This document shows, one piece after another, positions 1-10,021 of a stretch of DNA of 64,000 nucleotides (positions are counted from its first letter, which is position 1; every line of letters begins with the position of its first letter). Location: contig CM053162.1 of NCBI GenBank assembly GCA_028571685.1, forward strand, positions 5,336,001 through 5,400,000, in the 5' to 3' direction. The translations under genes were made by a program, and so were the position numbers. The notes under the pieces are model-generated. The model did not search any database and was not told the origin of the DNA. It saw only the letters and a program-made list of their open reading frames with translations. The stretch comes from Heterohyrax brucei (taxonomy: Eukaryota > Chordata > Mammalia > Hyracoidea > Procaviidae).

Positions 1-134
1 GAACTAGGTGCTGGCATCAATGCATAGCTTTCCAAGGGGAGTACTTTGAAGGTGGGTATAGTGATATTCAGCCATGAGGTATGTAGCACTTTTTCTAGGA
101 TGAGTTCATGAATTTAATTGACAGTCCTCTTGTA
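1..134 (+). mobile_element. Mariner-family DNA transposon, 3' fragment
   Basis: In the frame starting at base 3 this reads TRCWHQCIAFQGEYFEG and ends at a TGA, which resembles the C-terminus of a Tc1/mariner transposase (W-x(n)-C-I-x(n)-G-Y-F-E-G). The same sequence recurs at about 49535-49716. Only the 3' end and its flank are in the window, and it is inactive. The RTE tail at 135 abuts it. Confidence 0.7.
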
Positions 135-1349
135 TGTTGTTAATAGGTGCTGTTGAGTTGGTTCCAACTCAAAGCAACCCCATGCACAACAGTCTTGTGC
201 CATGTCCACAACTGTTTTCATGTTTAAGCCCACTGCTGCAGCCACGGTGTCAATCCATCTCATTGAGGGTCTTCCTCTTTTTCACGACCCTCCACTCCAC
301 GAAGTGTGATATTCTTCTCCAGGGACTGATCCCTCCTGACAACATGTCCAAAGTATGTAAGACACAGTCTTATCATCTTTGCTTCCAAGAAGCACTCTGT
401 TGTACTTCTTCCAGAACAGATCTGATGGTTCTTTTGGCAGTGTATGGTACATTCAACATTCATCTCCAGCACCACAATTCAAAGGCATCAATTCTTCTTC
501 TGTCTTTCTTCATTGTCCAGCTCTCACATGCATTTGATGTGACTGAATATACTATGGCTTGGGTCAGACACACTCTAGGGTTCAAGGTGACATCTTTACT
601 TTTCAATATTTTAAAGAGATCCTTTGCAGCAGATTTTCCCAGTGTAATATGTCTTTTGATTTCTTGACTGCTGCTTCCAAGGGCTTTGTTTGTGGACCCA
701 AGTAAAATGAAACCTTGGACAACCTCAGTCCTTTCTCCATCTGCAATGATGTAGCTTACTGGGCCAGTTGTAAGAAATTCTGTTTTCTTGATGTCGAAGT
801 ACAATCCATATTGAAGGCTGTGGTCCTTGATCTTCATCAGCAAGTGTTTGAAATCGTCTTCACTTACAGCAAGTAGGGTGGCATTGTCCGTGTCATGAAG
901 ATTGTTAATGAGTTACCTACAACACTGATGCCTCGTTCTTCTTCATATAATCCATCTTCCTATATTATTTGCTCTGCACACAGATAGAACAGGTATGGTG
1001 AAGGGATGCAACCCTGATGCACACCTTTGCTGACTTTAAACCATGTGGTGTGCCATTACTCTGTTCTCAAGACTGCCTCTTGATCCATATACAGATTCCT
1101 AAAGAGCACAATTGAGCACTCTGGAATTCCGATTTTATGCAGTGTTAACCATAATTTTTTTATGGTCCACATAGTCAAGTGCCTTTGCATAGCCAATGAA
1201 ACACAGGTAAACATCCTTCTGGTATTGTCTGCTTTCAGCCAAGATCCATTTGACATCAGCAATGATATCCTTGGTTCCACATCCTCTTGTGAATCCAGCT
1301 TGAATTTCTGGCAGTTGCTTGTCAATATACTGTTGCATTTACTTTTGAG
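135..1349 (-). mobile_element. RTE (BovB-type) LINE, 3' segment of a twin-primed copy
   Basis: This is the 3' half of an RTE retrotransposon on the minus strand. The 3' terminus, on the plus strand, is the TGTTGTTA...GGTGC motif at 135. Minus-strand frames keep pieces of the reverse transcriptase: QQYIDKQLPEIQAGFTRG, then IIADVKWILAESRQ and FIGYAKALDYVDHKK (motif A region) at 1135-1338, and KSAAKDLFKILKSKDVT and CESWTMKKDRRRIDAFE at 460-843. The YADD motif region (about 870-900) is mutated and the frames are broken, so it is dead. It joins head-to-head with the 5' part of the same family at 1350. Confidence 0.88.
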
Positions 1350-1515
1350 AGTTCTAGGCTGATTGTGTTGATTGGGTATCTTGCTGGTGGTAGACTGTTC
1401 TGCCCTGCAGAGTTCTGGGCTAATGGCAGTGACTGGGTCTCTTACTGGTAGGAGACTGTTCTTCCCTGCAGAGTCCTGGGCAGATTACACTGACTGGGTA
1501 TCTTAGCTGATGGGA
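1350..1515 (+). repeat. Tandem repeat, 61-bp unit, about 2.7 copies
   Basis: Units begin at 1350, 1411 and 1472, each with AGTTCT or AGTCCT followed by a GGGC/AGGC core, a shared TGACTGGGT-type stretch and, in the first two, a CCCTGCAG end. The spacing is exactly 61 bp both times. The array lies at the extreme 5' end of the RTE 5' segment, where a 5' UTR promoter array would be expected. Confidence 0.8.
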
Positions 1516-1963
1516 CAAGTAAAGATAGTGTGAGCCACCACCACTTGTCTGTCAGTGCAGGCTTGCTTCTTCCTGTGATGCTGGAAGCTATGCCATTGGT
1601 GCCTGCGTGGTCACCCATAATAGACAGGTTTCAGCTGCACTTCCAGATTAGGAAGAAGGACCCAGCAATCTAATTATGAAAAGAATTAGCCAGGGAAAAC
1701 CTCATGAATAGCAGCTCAACACTGTGAGATATAGTGCTGGAAAATGAGCCCCCACGTTGGAAGGTGCTCAGAAGACAACTGGGGAAGTGCTGCCTCCTTA
1801 AAGTAGAAGCGACTGCAATGTTGTGGATGAAGTAAAGCCTTTGGGATCTTCATCTGCTGATGTGGCATGACTGAAAATGAGAAGAAATAGCTGCAAACAT
1901 ACATTAATAATCAGAACATGGAACATACAAAGTATGAATCTAGGAGAACCAGAAATCATCCTG
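1350..1963 (+). mobile_element. RTE LINE, inverted 5' segment of the same insertion
   Basis: From about 1520 to 1963 this aligns base for base, at roughly 75-80% by eye, with the 5' part of the RTE copy at about 29090-29545, in the same + orientation. The shared stretch includes the start of the endonuclease frame (the ATGAGAA...AGCTGCAAACA region at about 1878). It is opposite in orientation to the 3' segment at 135-1349, so the two together have the layout of a twin-priming insertion. It breaks off at an AT-rich repeat near 1964. Confidence 0.72.
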
Positions 1964-2046
1964 ATGTATATATAGAGAGAGATGATATAGATATATAGAT
2001 ACATATATCTATACCAATATCTATCTGTGTATATTTACATATCATA
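1964..2046. repeat. AT-rich GATA/TATA simple repeat
   Basis: The stretch is mostly TATA, GATA and ATCTAT units. It lies at the broken end of the inverted RTE arm. Confidence 0.75.
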
Positions 2047-2822
2047 ATTATACACAAATGACATGTGCCTTTTAAATTTGTTTGCCAACCCTCCCTACCC
2101 AAGGCATTTTCATAAGCCAAAGAAAAATGGTGTAGTGCACTTAGGAGAATACCTTGAAAGATAGAGGGCATGGATTGTGAACAAACAGAAGTCAATTATG
2201 ACATGTCAACATTTGGAAGGTCTATATAGCTCAGTAAATAAAGATATTCTAAGTAACTAGTACATAAACTTACAAAATGATGCATGGATAAAATATCCTT
2301 CAAAGAGAGGGATGGACTACTGGACTGTAACAGAGTACAAAATGTTCTTTTATATGGTTACATATTCTGCATTGCAACTAAGCTTTAAGAAACTTGTCCA
2401 GTTTTTGATATATAGCAAAGGAGACAATCTATGGTGATTTGAAAAAGTTAATAAATACTCAATTTATAACTATGTTTCTGTATAAGGCCATATGTTCTTC
2501 ACACACTTCATCCAGAACAACCTATCACAGGAGATTAAAAGCAGAAGCAGATCTAAGAATTCAACTGGCTTCTCCAAAGCCAGATACTAAAATTGTCTGC
2601 CAAAATGTAAAACCTCTTTTCAGTAATTTTTTTTGGGGGGGAAAATATTTATTTTCTATGGAAATCTCTTGTTTATGGTCCAGGGTCATGTTGCAGCTAA
2701 ATGAATCATCAAATAAATAGTTTACATTTTTTCTTTAATTTCTAACATGGTAAATATTTATACACATAAGACAAAAGTTCTTTGGAGCCACAATAATTTT
2801 TAAGTGTTTTAAAAATGTAAAT
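2047..2822. other. OPCML: Intronic sequence, no recognised element
   Basis: This is AT-rich OPCML intron with no recognisable coding similarity. An oligo-T run followed by an oligo-G run lies at about 2629-2641. Confidence 0.5.
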
Positions 2823-2990
2823 GGGTCCTGAGACTTCCCTGAATGTTGCAGACATTTGACACACTCTACTGAAAGTGGGAGGCTCGAGTCTACCCAAAAG
2901 TGCCTCAGAAGAAAGACCTGGTGATTTACTTCTGAAGAATCAGCCATTGAGAACTGTATGGAGCACAGCTGGTATGGGATCATCAAAAGT
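2823..2990 (+). mobile_element. AfroSINE-type SINE (long variant), diverged
   Basis: The tRNA-like B-box region (GGCTCGAGTCTACCC, about 2879) is followed by the body of the longer AfroSINE variant, with CTCAGAAGAAAGACCTGG and TCAGCCATTGAGAACTGTA. The 5' tRNA part is heavily mutated. The same body occurs antisense at 15056-15253 and 28356-28562. Confidence 0.75.
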
Positions 2991-3351
2991 TGGATTTAAT
3001 GAGAACTACTGGTCATGGTAATATCATGATTGAATCTTAGTCTTCAATATTTCCTTATATATTGTCTCGTCAGGGCTTCAACACAACTATGCAAGTTGTG
3101 CTGGCCAGTGGTGCTTTAGTCTCACCAAAACTGGTGAGACTAGTATCTGATATGTGTGCAGATGGGGCCTGAGGGGGTTCCTGAAGTGATATTTCATGAC
3201 TTGCACTTGCCTTTGATGCGAAAATGTCTATCATTATTATTAATTTTATTTTTTTGCTCTAATTCTGTCACCCACATCCAGTCCTCCTATTTTCACTTCT
3301 TTAGGTCTCTGCACTATTGTTACCTTACCAATCACCTTCTCTGACCACCTG
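2991..3351. other. OPCML: Intronic sequence, nothing recognised
   Basis: No repeat family or coding similarity was recognised. A short inverted motif around 3110-3145 (CTCACCAAAACTGGTGAG-like) is visible. Confidence 0.4.
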
Positions 3352-3409
3352 TCTTAGTCTGGGTTTTTTAGGTAAGCAAAACCAGTAGCACATATGTGTA
3401 CAAGGAAAG

Positions 3410-3448
<39 letters not shown>

Positions 3449-3990
3449 CGTGTGTGTGTGTGTGTGTGTGTGTATAGGAAAAGCTCACACAATTGCAGAG
3501 GCTGAACATCCCAAGTCCTGGAACAAGCTTCACATGGCCACGGGAGCTGGCGAACCTAAGGTCAGTAGGTCAGAGACCAGAGTTCTAGAACACCAATTGT
3601 GTAGGTAGGCAGATCCCAAGCTGGCAGGGACATAGAGCTGCAGAGGCTGGTTAACCCTGGATTGGCAGGTCAGGAAACAGGACTCTCAAGCACTGGTTGT
3701 AAGGGTTGATGAATCCAACAGCTGCTAGTCCAAGTCCAGGACCCAGACGTTAGAAGCAAGCAGGAGCTGCTGCCGAAGTGAGCAGACCAGCAATAAGTGG
3801 TAGAAGGCAGAGAGACGAGAGATGAGGGGCGGGAAGCCACCACAGGCCCCGCCGTGCCGCTTAATACAGCAACCAAACATGGAGTGGCCAAATTGACATA
3901 ATCCTGACCACCACACCACCACCCAAAATAAAATAAGTCTTTCCCATAATTCCCACTCTATTCGGTCTGCTTTGTTTGCTTTTCTAGAGC
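3352..3990. repeat. Unclassified interspersed repeat, LTR-like, GC-rich end
   Basis: A purine-rich, CpG-containing segment with recurring AG(G)CTGGCAGG and AGAGACCAG-type phrases runs from a TCTTAGTCTGGG start to an A-rich end near 3945. It resembles an old LTR or composite repeat, but I cannot name a family. It holds the microsatellite at 3411-3474. The open frames in it have no recognisable similarity. Confidence 0.35.
3411..3474. repeat. (AT)n(GT)n compound microsatellite
   Basis: About 38 bases of alternating AT are followed from about 3449 by about 13 GT units. Such sequence is likely polymorphic and can adopt Z-DNA or cruciform forms. Confidence 0.95.
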
Positions 3991-4009
3991 CACTCATCTA
4001 CTGACAATT

Positions 4010-4165
4010 ACATGCTACTAATTTATTGGCTACCTCTCCACAGTAGAATCCAAGCTTTTTCAGAGCAAATCCTTTGCCTGCTCTGTATGGCTAAAGCCCA
4101 GTGTGTGGAACTGTGTCTGACACACAGTAAGCAGTGTATGTTGGTTGAATGAAAGAATAAATGTC
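4010..4165 (+). mobile_element. L2-type LINE 3' end relic
   Basis: The order of phrases matches the L2 3' end: TAGAATCCAAGCTTTTTCAG, CTGTGTCTGACACACAGTAA, then TTGGTTGAATGAAAGAATAA. It is old and diverged. Confidence 0.6.
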
Positions 4166-4829
4166 TTGAGATTTTTGAATATTCTTGTAATCAATGATGT
4201 TGCATTACAAGTTATTTCCAAGAGCAATGCTGTGTAACAGTCTATTGTTTGTTTTACAGTAAAACCTGTGAAAGCCAGAACTTGATGAGATTGCCTTGTT
4301 TTTCCTGGTCTTACAAGTTTTCCACCTTTGATAGGGTACAGTCTTACTACTTTTCTGTTGCTCTCTATTAGTGGAAAATATTTGCGTTTTCTTCTCTGAC
4401 AGGTTTCTACGTCTCCAGCTTTCTCAGGTTTTACTATATAAACACCTTCTCTCCTCTGAGCATGTGCCGATAGCACTCACTGTCCATGCTGCTCCAGAGA
4501 CAGTGGAATGGAGTGGTTAAATGCTGCACCACTTCCTAACTACATGACCTCGGTCAAGCAACAATTTTCAATCTTAGCTTCTTGAATGATTGCAAGAGTG
4601 CTATAGTCAGTTTCCTAGTAAACTGTTTGAGACTGAAATTTGTACCAATGAGTTTTGTTGCGGAGTTCTCTGAGGCACGATGCTTTAAGATATGAGTGAA
4701 GGAAGGCTGGCAGCTGGAGAACTTGGGCAGAGAAGTAGCTGTAACAAAGGTCTCATCCCATCCTAGAGGCAGCTCTGGAGCTGGGTGGCCCTTGAAGTCT
4801 GTCTAAGTTGTGTATTAAAACTTCCATCT
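4166..4829. other. OPCML: Intronic sequence, nothing recognised
   Basis: The 138-codon open frame on the minus strand here has no recognisable domain. The stretch looks single-copy. Confidence 0.4.
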
Positions 4830-5938
4830 CTGGCCCTATTTTTCCTGTATCGTTCTGTAATTTTCTTTTTGTGGGACTTTTCCCTGGTTTTGATATCAGG
4901 GTTATGCTGGTTCACAGACTGAATTTAGGAGTATTTCATCCCTTTCTATGCTGTGAAATAGTCTCAGTAGTATTGGAGTTAATGCTCCTCTAAACACTTG
5001 GCAGAATTCTGTAGTGAAACCATCTGGACCAGGACTTTTTTTGGTTGGTAGTTTTAAAATCTCTTTCTTTGTGATGAGTTTATTAAGTTGTTCTATTTCT
5101 CCATGTGATCATTTTGATGGTTGATTTGAATCTAGACATTTGTCCATTTCCTCTAGGTTTTCAAATGTGTTAGAGTGCAATCTTTGATAGTATTTTGATA
5201 CTTTTGATTACATTCGAGTCTGTTGTGACATCTCCCATCTCCTTTCTTGTTCAAGTTGTTTCCTGTTTTTCTTTTGTAAGTTTAGCCAATGATTTATCAA
5301 TTTTGTTGGTCTTTCAAAAAACTAGCTTTTAGTTTTGTTAAGTTTTTCAATTGTTATTCTATACTCTAATTGATTTAGTTCTTATCTAATCTTTATTATC
5401 TGTTTTCTTCAGGTGACTGTGTGATTCCTTGGTTGCTCTCTTTCTACTTGTTCAAGCTGTAGGGTTAATTCTTTGGTTTGGGTCCTTTCTTCCTTCCAGA
5501 TGAGTGCATTTATAGAGATAAATTGTCCTCTGAGCACTGCTTTTATCCAATAGGTTTGGGTTGGATGTGTTTTTATTCTCATTTGAGTCCATAAATTTCT
5601 TTATTTTGTCTTTAATTTTTTCTATAATCCATGGCTTTTTGAGTAACGTGTTGTTCACCTTCTATGAATTCAAAGTTCTACCTATTTTTTTTAAGCTATT
5701 GATTTTGACTTTTATGTCTTCATGGTCTGAGAAGATGCTTTGCAATAATTCAGTGGTTTGGATTTTCTTAAGACTTGCTTTATGTCCTAACACATGGTCA
5801 GTTTTGGGAACTGTTCCGTGTGCATTGGGGAAGAAGGTGTACTTATTTGTTAGTGGATAAAAAGTTCTATACATGTCAGTGAGATCCATTTGGTTGTTTC
5901 AATAAGACCTACTGTGTCTTTATTGAGCTTTTTTCTAG

Positions 5939-5944
5939 ATGATC
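5939..5944. repeat. Target-site duplication, left copy (ATGATC)
   Basis: It is identical to 7125-7130 on the other side of the LTR. The L1 sequence reads through TAG-ATGATC-TGTCC when the LTR and one copy are removed. Confidence 0.88.
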
Positions 5945-7124
5945 TGCCGGGGGCCAGCCCCGACACTTTACAGGGTCCCGCACGGAGGGAGGGAGAGGCG
6001 CGGCGGGAAATGAATCAAGGAGACAGGAAAGACTTTTCTGGTTTAAGGCAGCCCGACCCAGAGAGCAAGAGAGAAGGGTCGTCTTAGTTTATTGTTATCT
6101 TTTTATAGTTGGTAAGGCAGTAGTACTTTGACCACGTCGGTGATTGGCTAGGCAAGAAGCAGGTACCTCGTGGTCTCTTCATGTCAATCACTGGAGTTTT
6201 CTAAATAATGGCCCGAGACTAGTGTCTCCTCTCATGTTAGCTATTAAGATCTTTAAAACAATGGTCAGAGACAGTGGTCTTCTTCTCTTGTTGATTATTA
6301 GGGTCTTCTCTGTTAGTTAGTAAAGAGTAAACACTTTGTCATTCCTTTTCATGTTAACCATTAGGATCCTCTAAAGAATGGTCTGAGACAGGCATATTTG
6401 TGATTTGTAATTAACAGCTGAAGCAAAACTCATCTTAGACTTCTATTAACTTTACCTAAGCAGGAAGAGAAGACAAACCCGTCTCAAAGGTTATACAGTC
6501 TCTATGTGTTCCTTCTCTGCTCTTCCTTATCTCCTCCTGTAAGGACAATGGGTGTCCACCATCCCTTATTCTAAGTTTCTCTTAAACTACTCTAAGAAAT
6601 GCATTTCTTTAGTATTTGTCTGTTTGCTGATACCAAATGTAATAGGCTTGGGAATCTAGTTATTTTCCTGAAGTAAGATGTTTGCTATCTAAGAGCTGAG
6701 AAAGAGAGGAAGGGGAGTTATCTCTGGAAAGCCCTTCAGGGCCTTCTTGCAAGCTTGCTAATCTCATGTGAAGGGAGGGGTGAACAGCTGGGAGAAGTCA
6801 GCAGAGGTTGGGCCGGCCTTGCTGCTCTCAAGCTGGCTGTGTTAGAAATCATTCCTCTGAACTCTTTTCCCCAGAAATTCCTGTACAGGTTTTCCCAATA
6901 TTATTTTATAAACCAAGGGGGTAGTAAAGGGCCCCTCTCAGAAGGCATCTCCCCTGATCCTTGTGCCAGGAGAGGAGGGGGTATCTTTTTGAAGAAAATT
7001 TAATTAGGAAGCCAATTAATATCAAGGGCAGTAGGCTAAAAAACATGTCACAGGTGAGATGCTTCAGCCCGTCATTTGCAGGAGCTCGTGACTTTGTCTA
7101 CAAGGCTGATGGCGGACCTCCGCA
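5945..7124 (-). mobile_element. Solo LTR of an endogenous retrovirus (ERVK-like)
   Basis: A 1180-bp block interrupts the L1 endonuclease sequence. It begins TG and ends CA on the plus strand, and the minus strand also reads TG (TGCGGAGG) to CA (CCCCCGGCA). It is flanked by the 6-bp direct repeat ATGATC at 5939-5944 and 7125-7130; joining the flanks through one copy restores the L1 sequence. A 6-bp target duplication is usual for class II (betaretrovirus-like, ERVK) elements. On the minus strand a TATA box (6100-6107) and AATAAA (6088-6093) lie near the 3' end in the order expected of U3-R-U5. There is no internal retroviral region, so this is a solo LTR left by LTR-LTR recombination. CpG sites near 5945-6080 suggest it is younger than the L1. 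The subfamily was not identified. Confidence 0.9.
6088..6107 (-). promoter_or_regulatory. LTR core promoter: TATA box and polyadenylation signal
   Basis: On the minus strand TATAAAAA (6107-6100) is followed 6 bases later by AATAAA (6093-6088). The TATA box marks the end of U3. The very close spacing implies that the hexamer lies upstream of, or at, the transcription start, so polyadenylation would rely on an upstream or different signal. Motif presence is seen; activity is not known. Confidence 0.6.
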
Positions 7125-7130
7125 ATGATC
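7125..7130. repeat. Target-site duplication, right copy (ATGATC)
   Basis: It is identical to 5939-5944 and marks the right edge of the solo LTR. Confidence 0.88.
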
Positions 7131-10021
7131 TGTCCATTACTGAAAGTGGTGTGTTGAAGTTTCCAACTGTTATTGTGGAGTGGTCTATTTCATTTTTCAG
7201 TGTAGTCAGTGTTTGTTCAGTGTATTTAGATACTCTAGTATTGGGTAGATAAACATTTAGTATTGTTAAGTCCTGCTTATGTATTGAACATTTCAGCAAT
7301 AATTAATGATCATCCTTGACCACAATGGTAGATTTTATGTTAAAATATGTTTTAGCTGAGATTAGTATTGTTGTTTCTACTCTTCTTTGTATGTTGTTTG
7401 CTTGGAATGTTTTTCCATCCTTTAATTTTGAGTTTGTTCTTGTCTTTGAGTCTAAGATGTATTTCTTGTGAAAATCATATTGATGTATCCTGTCTTTTGA
7501 TCCAGAATGCCACTCTCTGTCTCTTAATTGGAGCATTCAGTCTATTTATATTCAGCGTAATTGTTGATAGTTATGTGTTTAGTGTTGTCATTTTGATGCC
7601 TTTATTTTTGTGTTGATGCTTTCTGTGTTGCTGTTAATATTCTCTTCTGGGTCATTTTTCTTTATCAGTTGACTTTTCATCTTTTTTAGTATGAGTTTTC
7701 TTGAGGCTCCTGTATTATGTTTCTTGTTTTGATATGCCACCTTGTTATGCTTCACAGCTACCTCTATGATTCCCCTTAATATTCTAACTTTAGATCCAAG
7801 TTTAAATTCTGCATTTCTTTTCAATTTCTTCTCCATCTGCAAGGACTGTAACTACTGTACTATCTCTTTCTTTTTAGTGTAATTATGTCATAGTTTACAT
7901 TATATGATCACCAATTCTCTTTTAATATTGTAGCTTTGATTGAGCTTTGTGATTTCCCTAAATGAGTAGGATTCTGGATGTTGTGTCCTGCATTGCCTCC
8001 TTAAATATACCCTTGATTGTTCTGTTTTTCTAAGCAAAGAGCTTCTTTCAGTATTTCTTGCAGTTTTGTTTGGGTTTAACAAAGTCTCTAAGCTTTTATC
8101 TGTGAATGTCTTAATTTCCTCTTCGTATTTGAAAGGACATATAATTCTTCATTGAACATTTTTCTCCTTCAAGGCTTTGAATGTGTTTTCCCACTGCCTC
8201 CTTGCCAACATTATTTCTGCTGAGAAGTCAGATGAAAGCCTACATGCCTTCCCTGTGAATGTTAGCTTTGCTTTAAGCCTTACTGCCTTTAAAGGCGTCT
8301 GTTTCTGTTTCATTTTATTAAGCTTGATCGTAATGTTTTTTGTGGTGTTTGATACGCATCTTGGAATTCTGTGTTCTCTTCTTTCATAATTTCAGGGAAG
8401 TTTTCTGTCCACAACTCAATAACAATACTCTCTGTGTTTTCAACTATCCCTCCCTGTTCAGGAACTCCAATTATTCATAGATTATTCCTCTTAAGAGAGT
8501 CACACATGTTTCTTAATGCTTCTCCATTTCTCTCATTTGTTTTCTTTGACTTGTCATCATAAATGTTGGTGTCAGTTGCACTGTCCTCATGGTCAGTAAG
8601 TCTGACTTCTGTCTCCTCAATTGTGCTCTTTTGGCTTTGGATTGAATTGTCTAATTCTGTAATTTTATTGATCTGCTGAATTTCAGATAGTTGATGTTCC
8701 ATCAGTTCAAATAGCTTGTTTAATTTTTCATTTTGTTCTGCTGCATTTTGTTTAATCTTTAGGAGGGCTTTCTATACAATTCTTTTGTAGTCAGCCTTCA
8801 ATAATTTCAGAAAGCCTTCTTCATCTGGGAAGTTTTTTATTCTTTATTTTTGGAGTTTTGTGGAGCCATGGTGGGCTGTTCCTTTAAATAGCTAGCAATT
8901 GTTTGTTGCCTTGATGTCATTTAGTGGTTATTCAGTTTCTCTGGTGTTACCTCAACAGGATCTGAGGTGTAGTTCTAAGAAGGGTGTTGGTCACTAGTCA
9001 TCTCTATGTAATCAAGTGACTGGCTGGCCCCAGTGGACTTTCTGGTGTGGCAGATGCCACCTCCTGGGTAGCAAAGACTGCAACATACTTATAGGGAAAA
9101 GGGGATGCATCACCCAACCCTACATTTTGGGTCAGTAAAGGATGGAGGAGATGCTGCTAGGCCACCCCACAGTTATTTGTCTAGCCATCTTATTTTAAAT
9201 GGTCTTTACTGTCCAACTCGACGGCACTTGGCTTGGCTTACTGTTAAGCTGAGAGCTGTCCACCAGCTGCCCAAATCAGTCAGTCCCTCAGGTGTTGCAG
9301 TCCCTGCCTTCCAGCTGACGATGGAAGCACCTCTTCGGCCATCCCCAGATGCTATGATGTAGTTCAATGTAGGGACAGGTTACAGCCTTGCTGCCATCCT
9401 CAGCTGGGCCCCACATAAGGTAACAATGTGTTAGACACAATCTTTCTGCTGGAAAAACATTTTCTGGACTGGCACTGCTTTTCAGCTTGGGAATTAGTCC
9501 CTGCTGAGATCTCCAGTTGGGTAATTCCACCTCTCAGCTGACTAAAATGGTGTCTCACCTGAGCTGCACTTTCCACCACCCAAAGCAGAATCTATGATGC
9601 GACTCAGAAAAGAAATGGTGGAGGTACAATGGTGCCCTCAGTCAGCAACTGGACTCTTAAAATGTGGCTATCCCAAGCATAGTATCTCTGGCGCACTGTA
9701 CATTGTTTACTTTAGCACTGAAGTTTAGCATATTTGTCAGCTCACACCCAGCCCCTGCCTCCTGGATAACAAAGAAGGCATTAGCCCCTGAAGTCCACCC
9801 AAACAGTGAATCAGCAGGAGCAGGGCTCAGGGTTCACTGCCTTGTGTTAGGAAGAGATAGTTTCCCATTTAGTGGCACATAAAGCAATCTGACAACCCTG
9901 TGCCACATCCTAGGGCTTCCTGGATATGCAGAGTGCTGCATTCAGTTATCATTTCAGGCCTTAGTTCTCAGTAGGAATTGAGGAGATGCGTGTCTAGTCT
10001 GCCATCTTGGCACAACCCCCC

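Larger units (their letters stand above)
4830..10021 (-). mobile_element. L1 LINE, inverted 5' arm of a twin-primed copy
   Basis: On the minus strand this reads from the L1 5' end (about 10021, the GCCAAGATGGCAGAC region) through the 5' UTR, ORF1, inter-ORF region and the endonuclease part of ORF2 into the start of the reverse transcriptase near 4830. Seen pieces include the ORF1 coiled coil (8475-8702, SEIQQINKITELDNSIQ), ORF2 endonuclease parts at 7303-7536 and 7072-7299 (IHKQDLTILNVYLPNT, VGNFNTP) and 5662-5889 (LTDMYRTFYPLTNKYTFFP), and the ORF2 segment at 5452-5658 (LLKKPWIIEKIKDKIKKFM). Frames are broken throughout. A solo LTR at 5945-7124 splits the arm. The left end is approximate. 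Confidence 0.9.

Noticed and set aside
134..667. 177-codon open frame on the plus strand
   Set aside because: It lies antisense to RTE reverse-transcriptase sequence, which explains it fully.
1350..1515. Regularly spaced repeats as a CRISPR array
   Set aside because: The units are adjacent tandem copies without spacers, in a mammalian LINE.
3396..3608. Open frame rich in Tyr-Ile and Val-Cys
   Set aside because: It is a translation of the (AT)n(GT)n microsatellite.
5945..7124. Possible full provirus
   Set aside because: Only one LTR is present, both flanks are L1, and there is no internal coding or primer-binding region, so it is a solo LTR.
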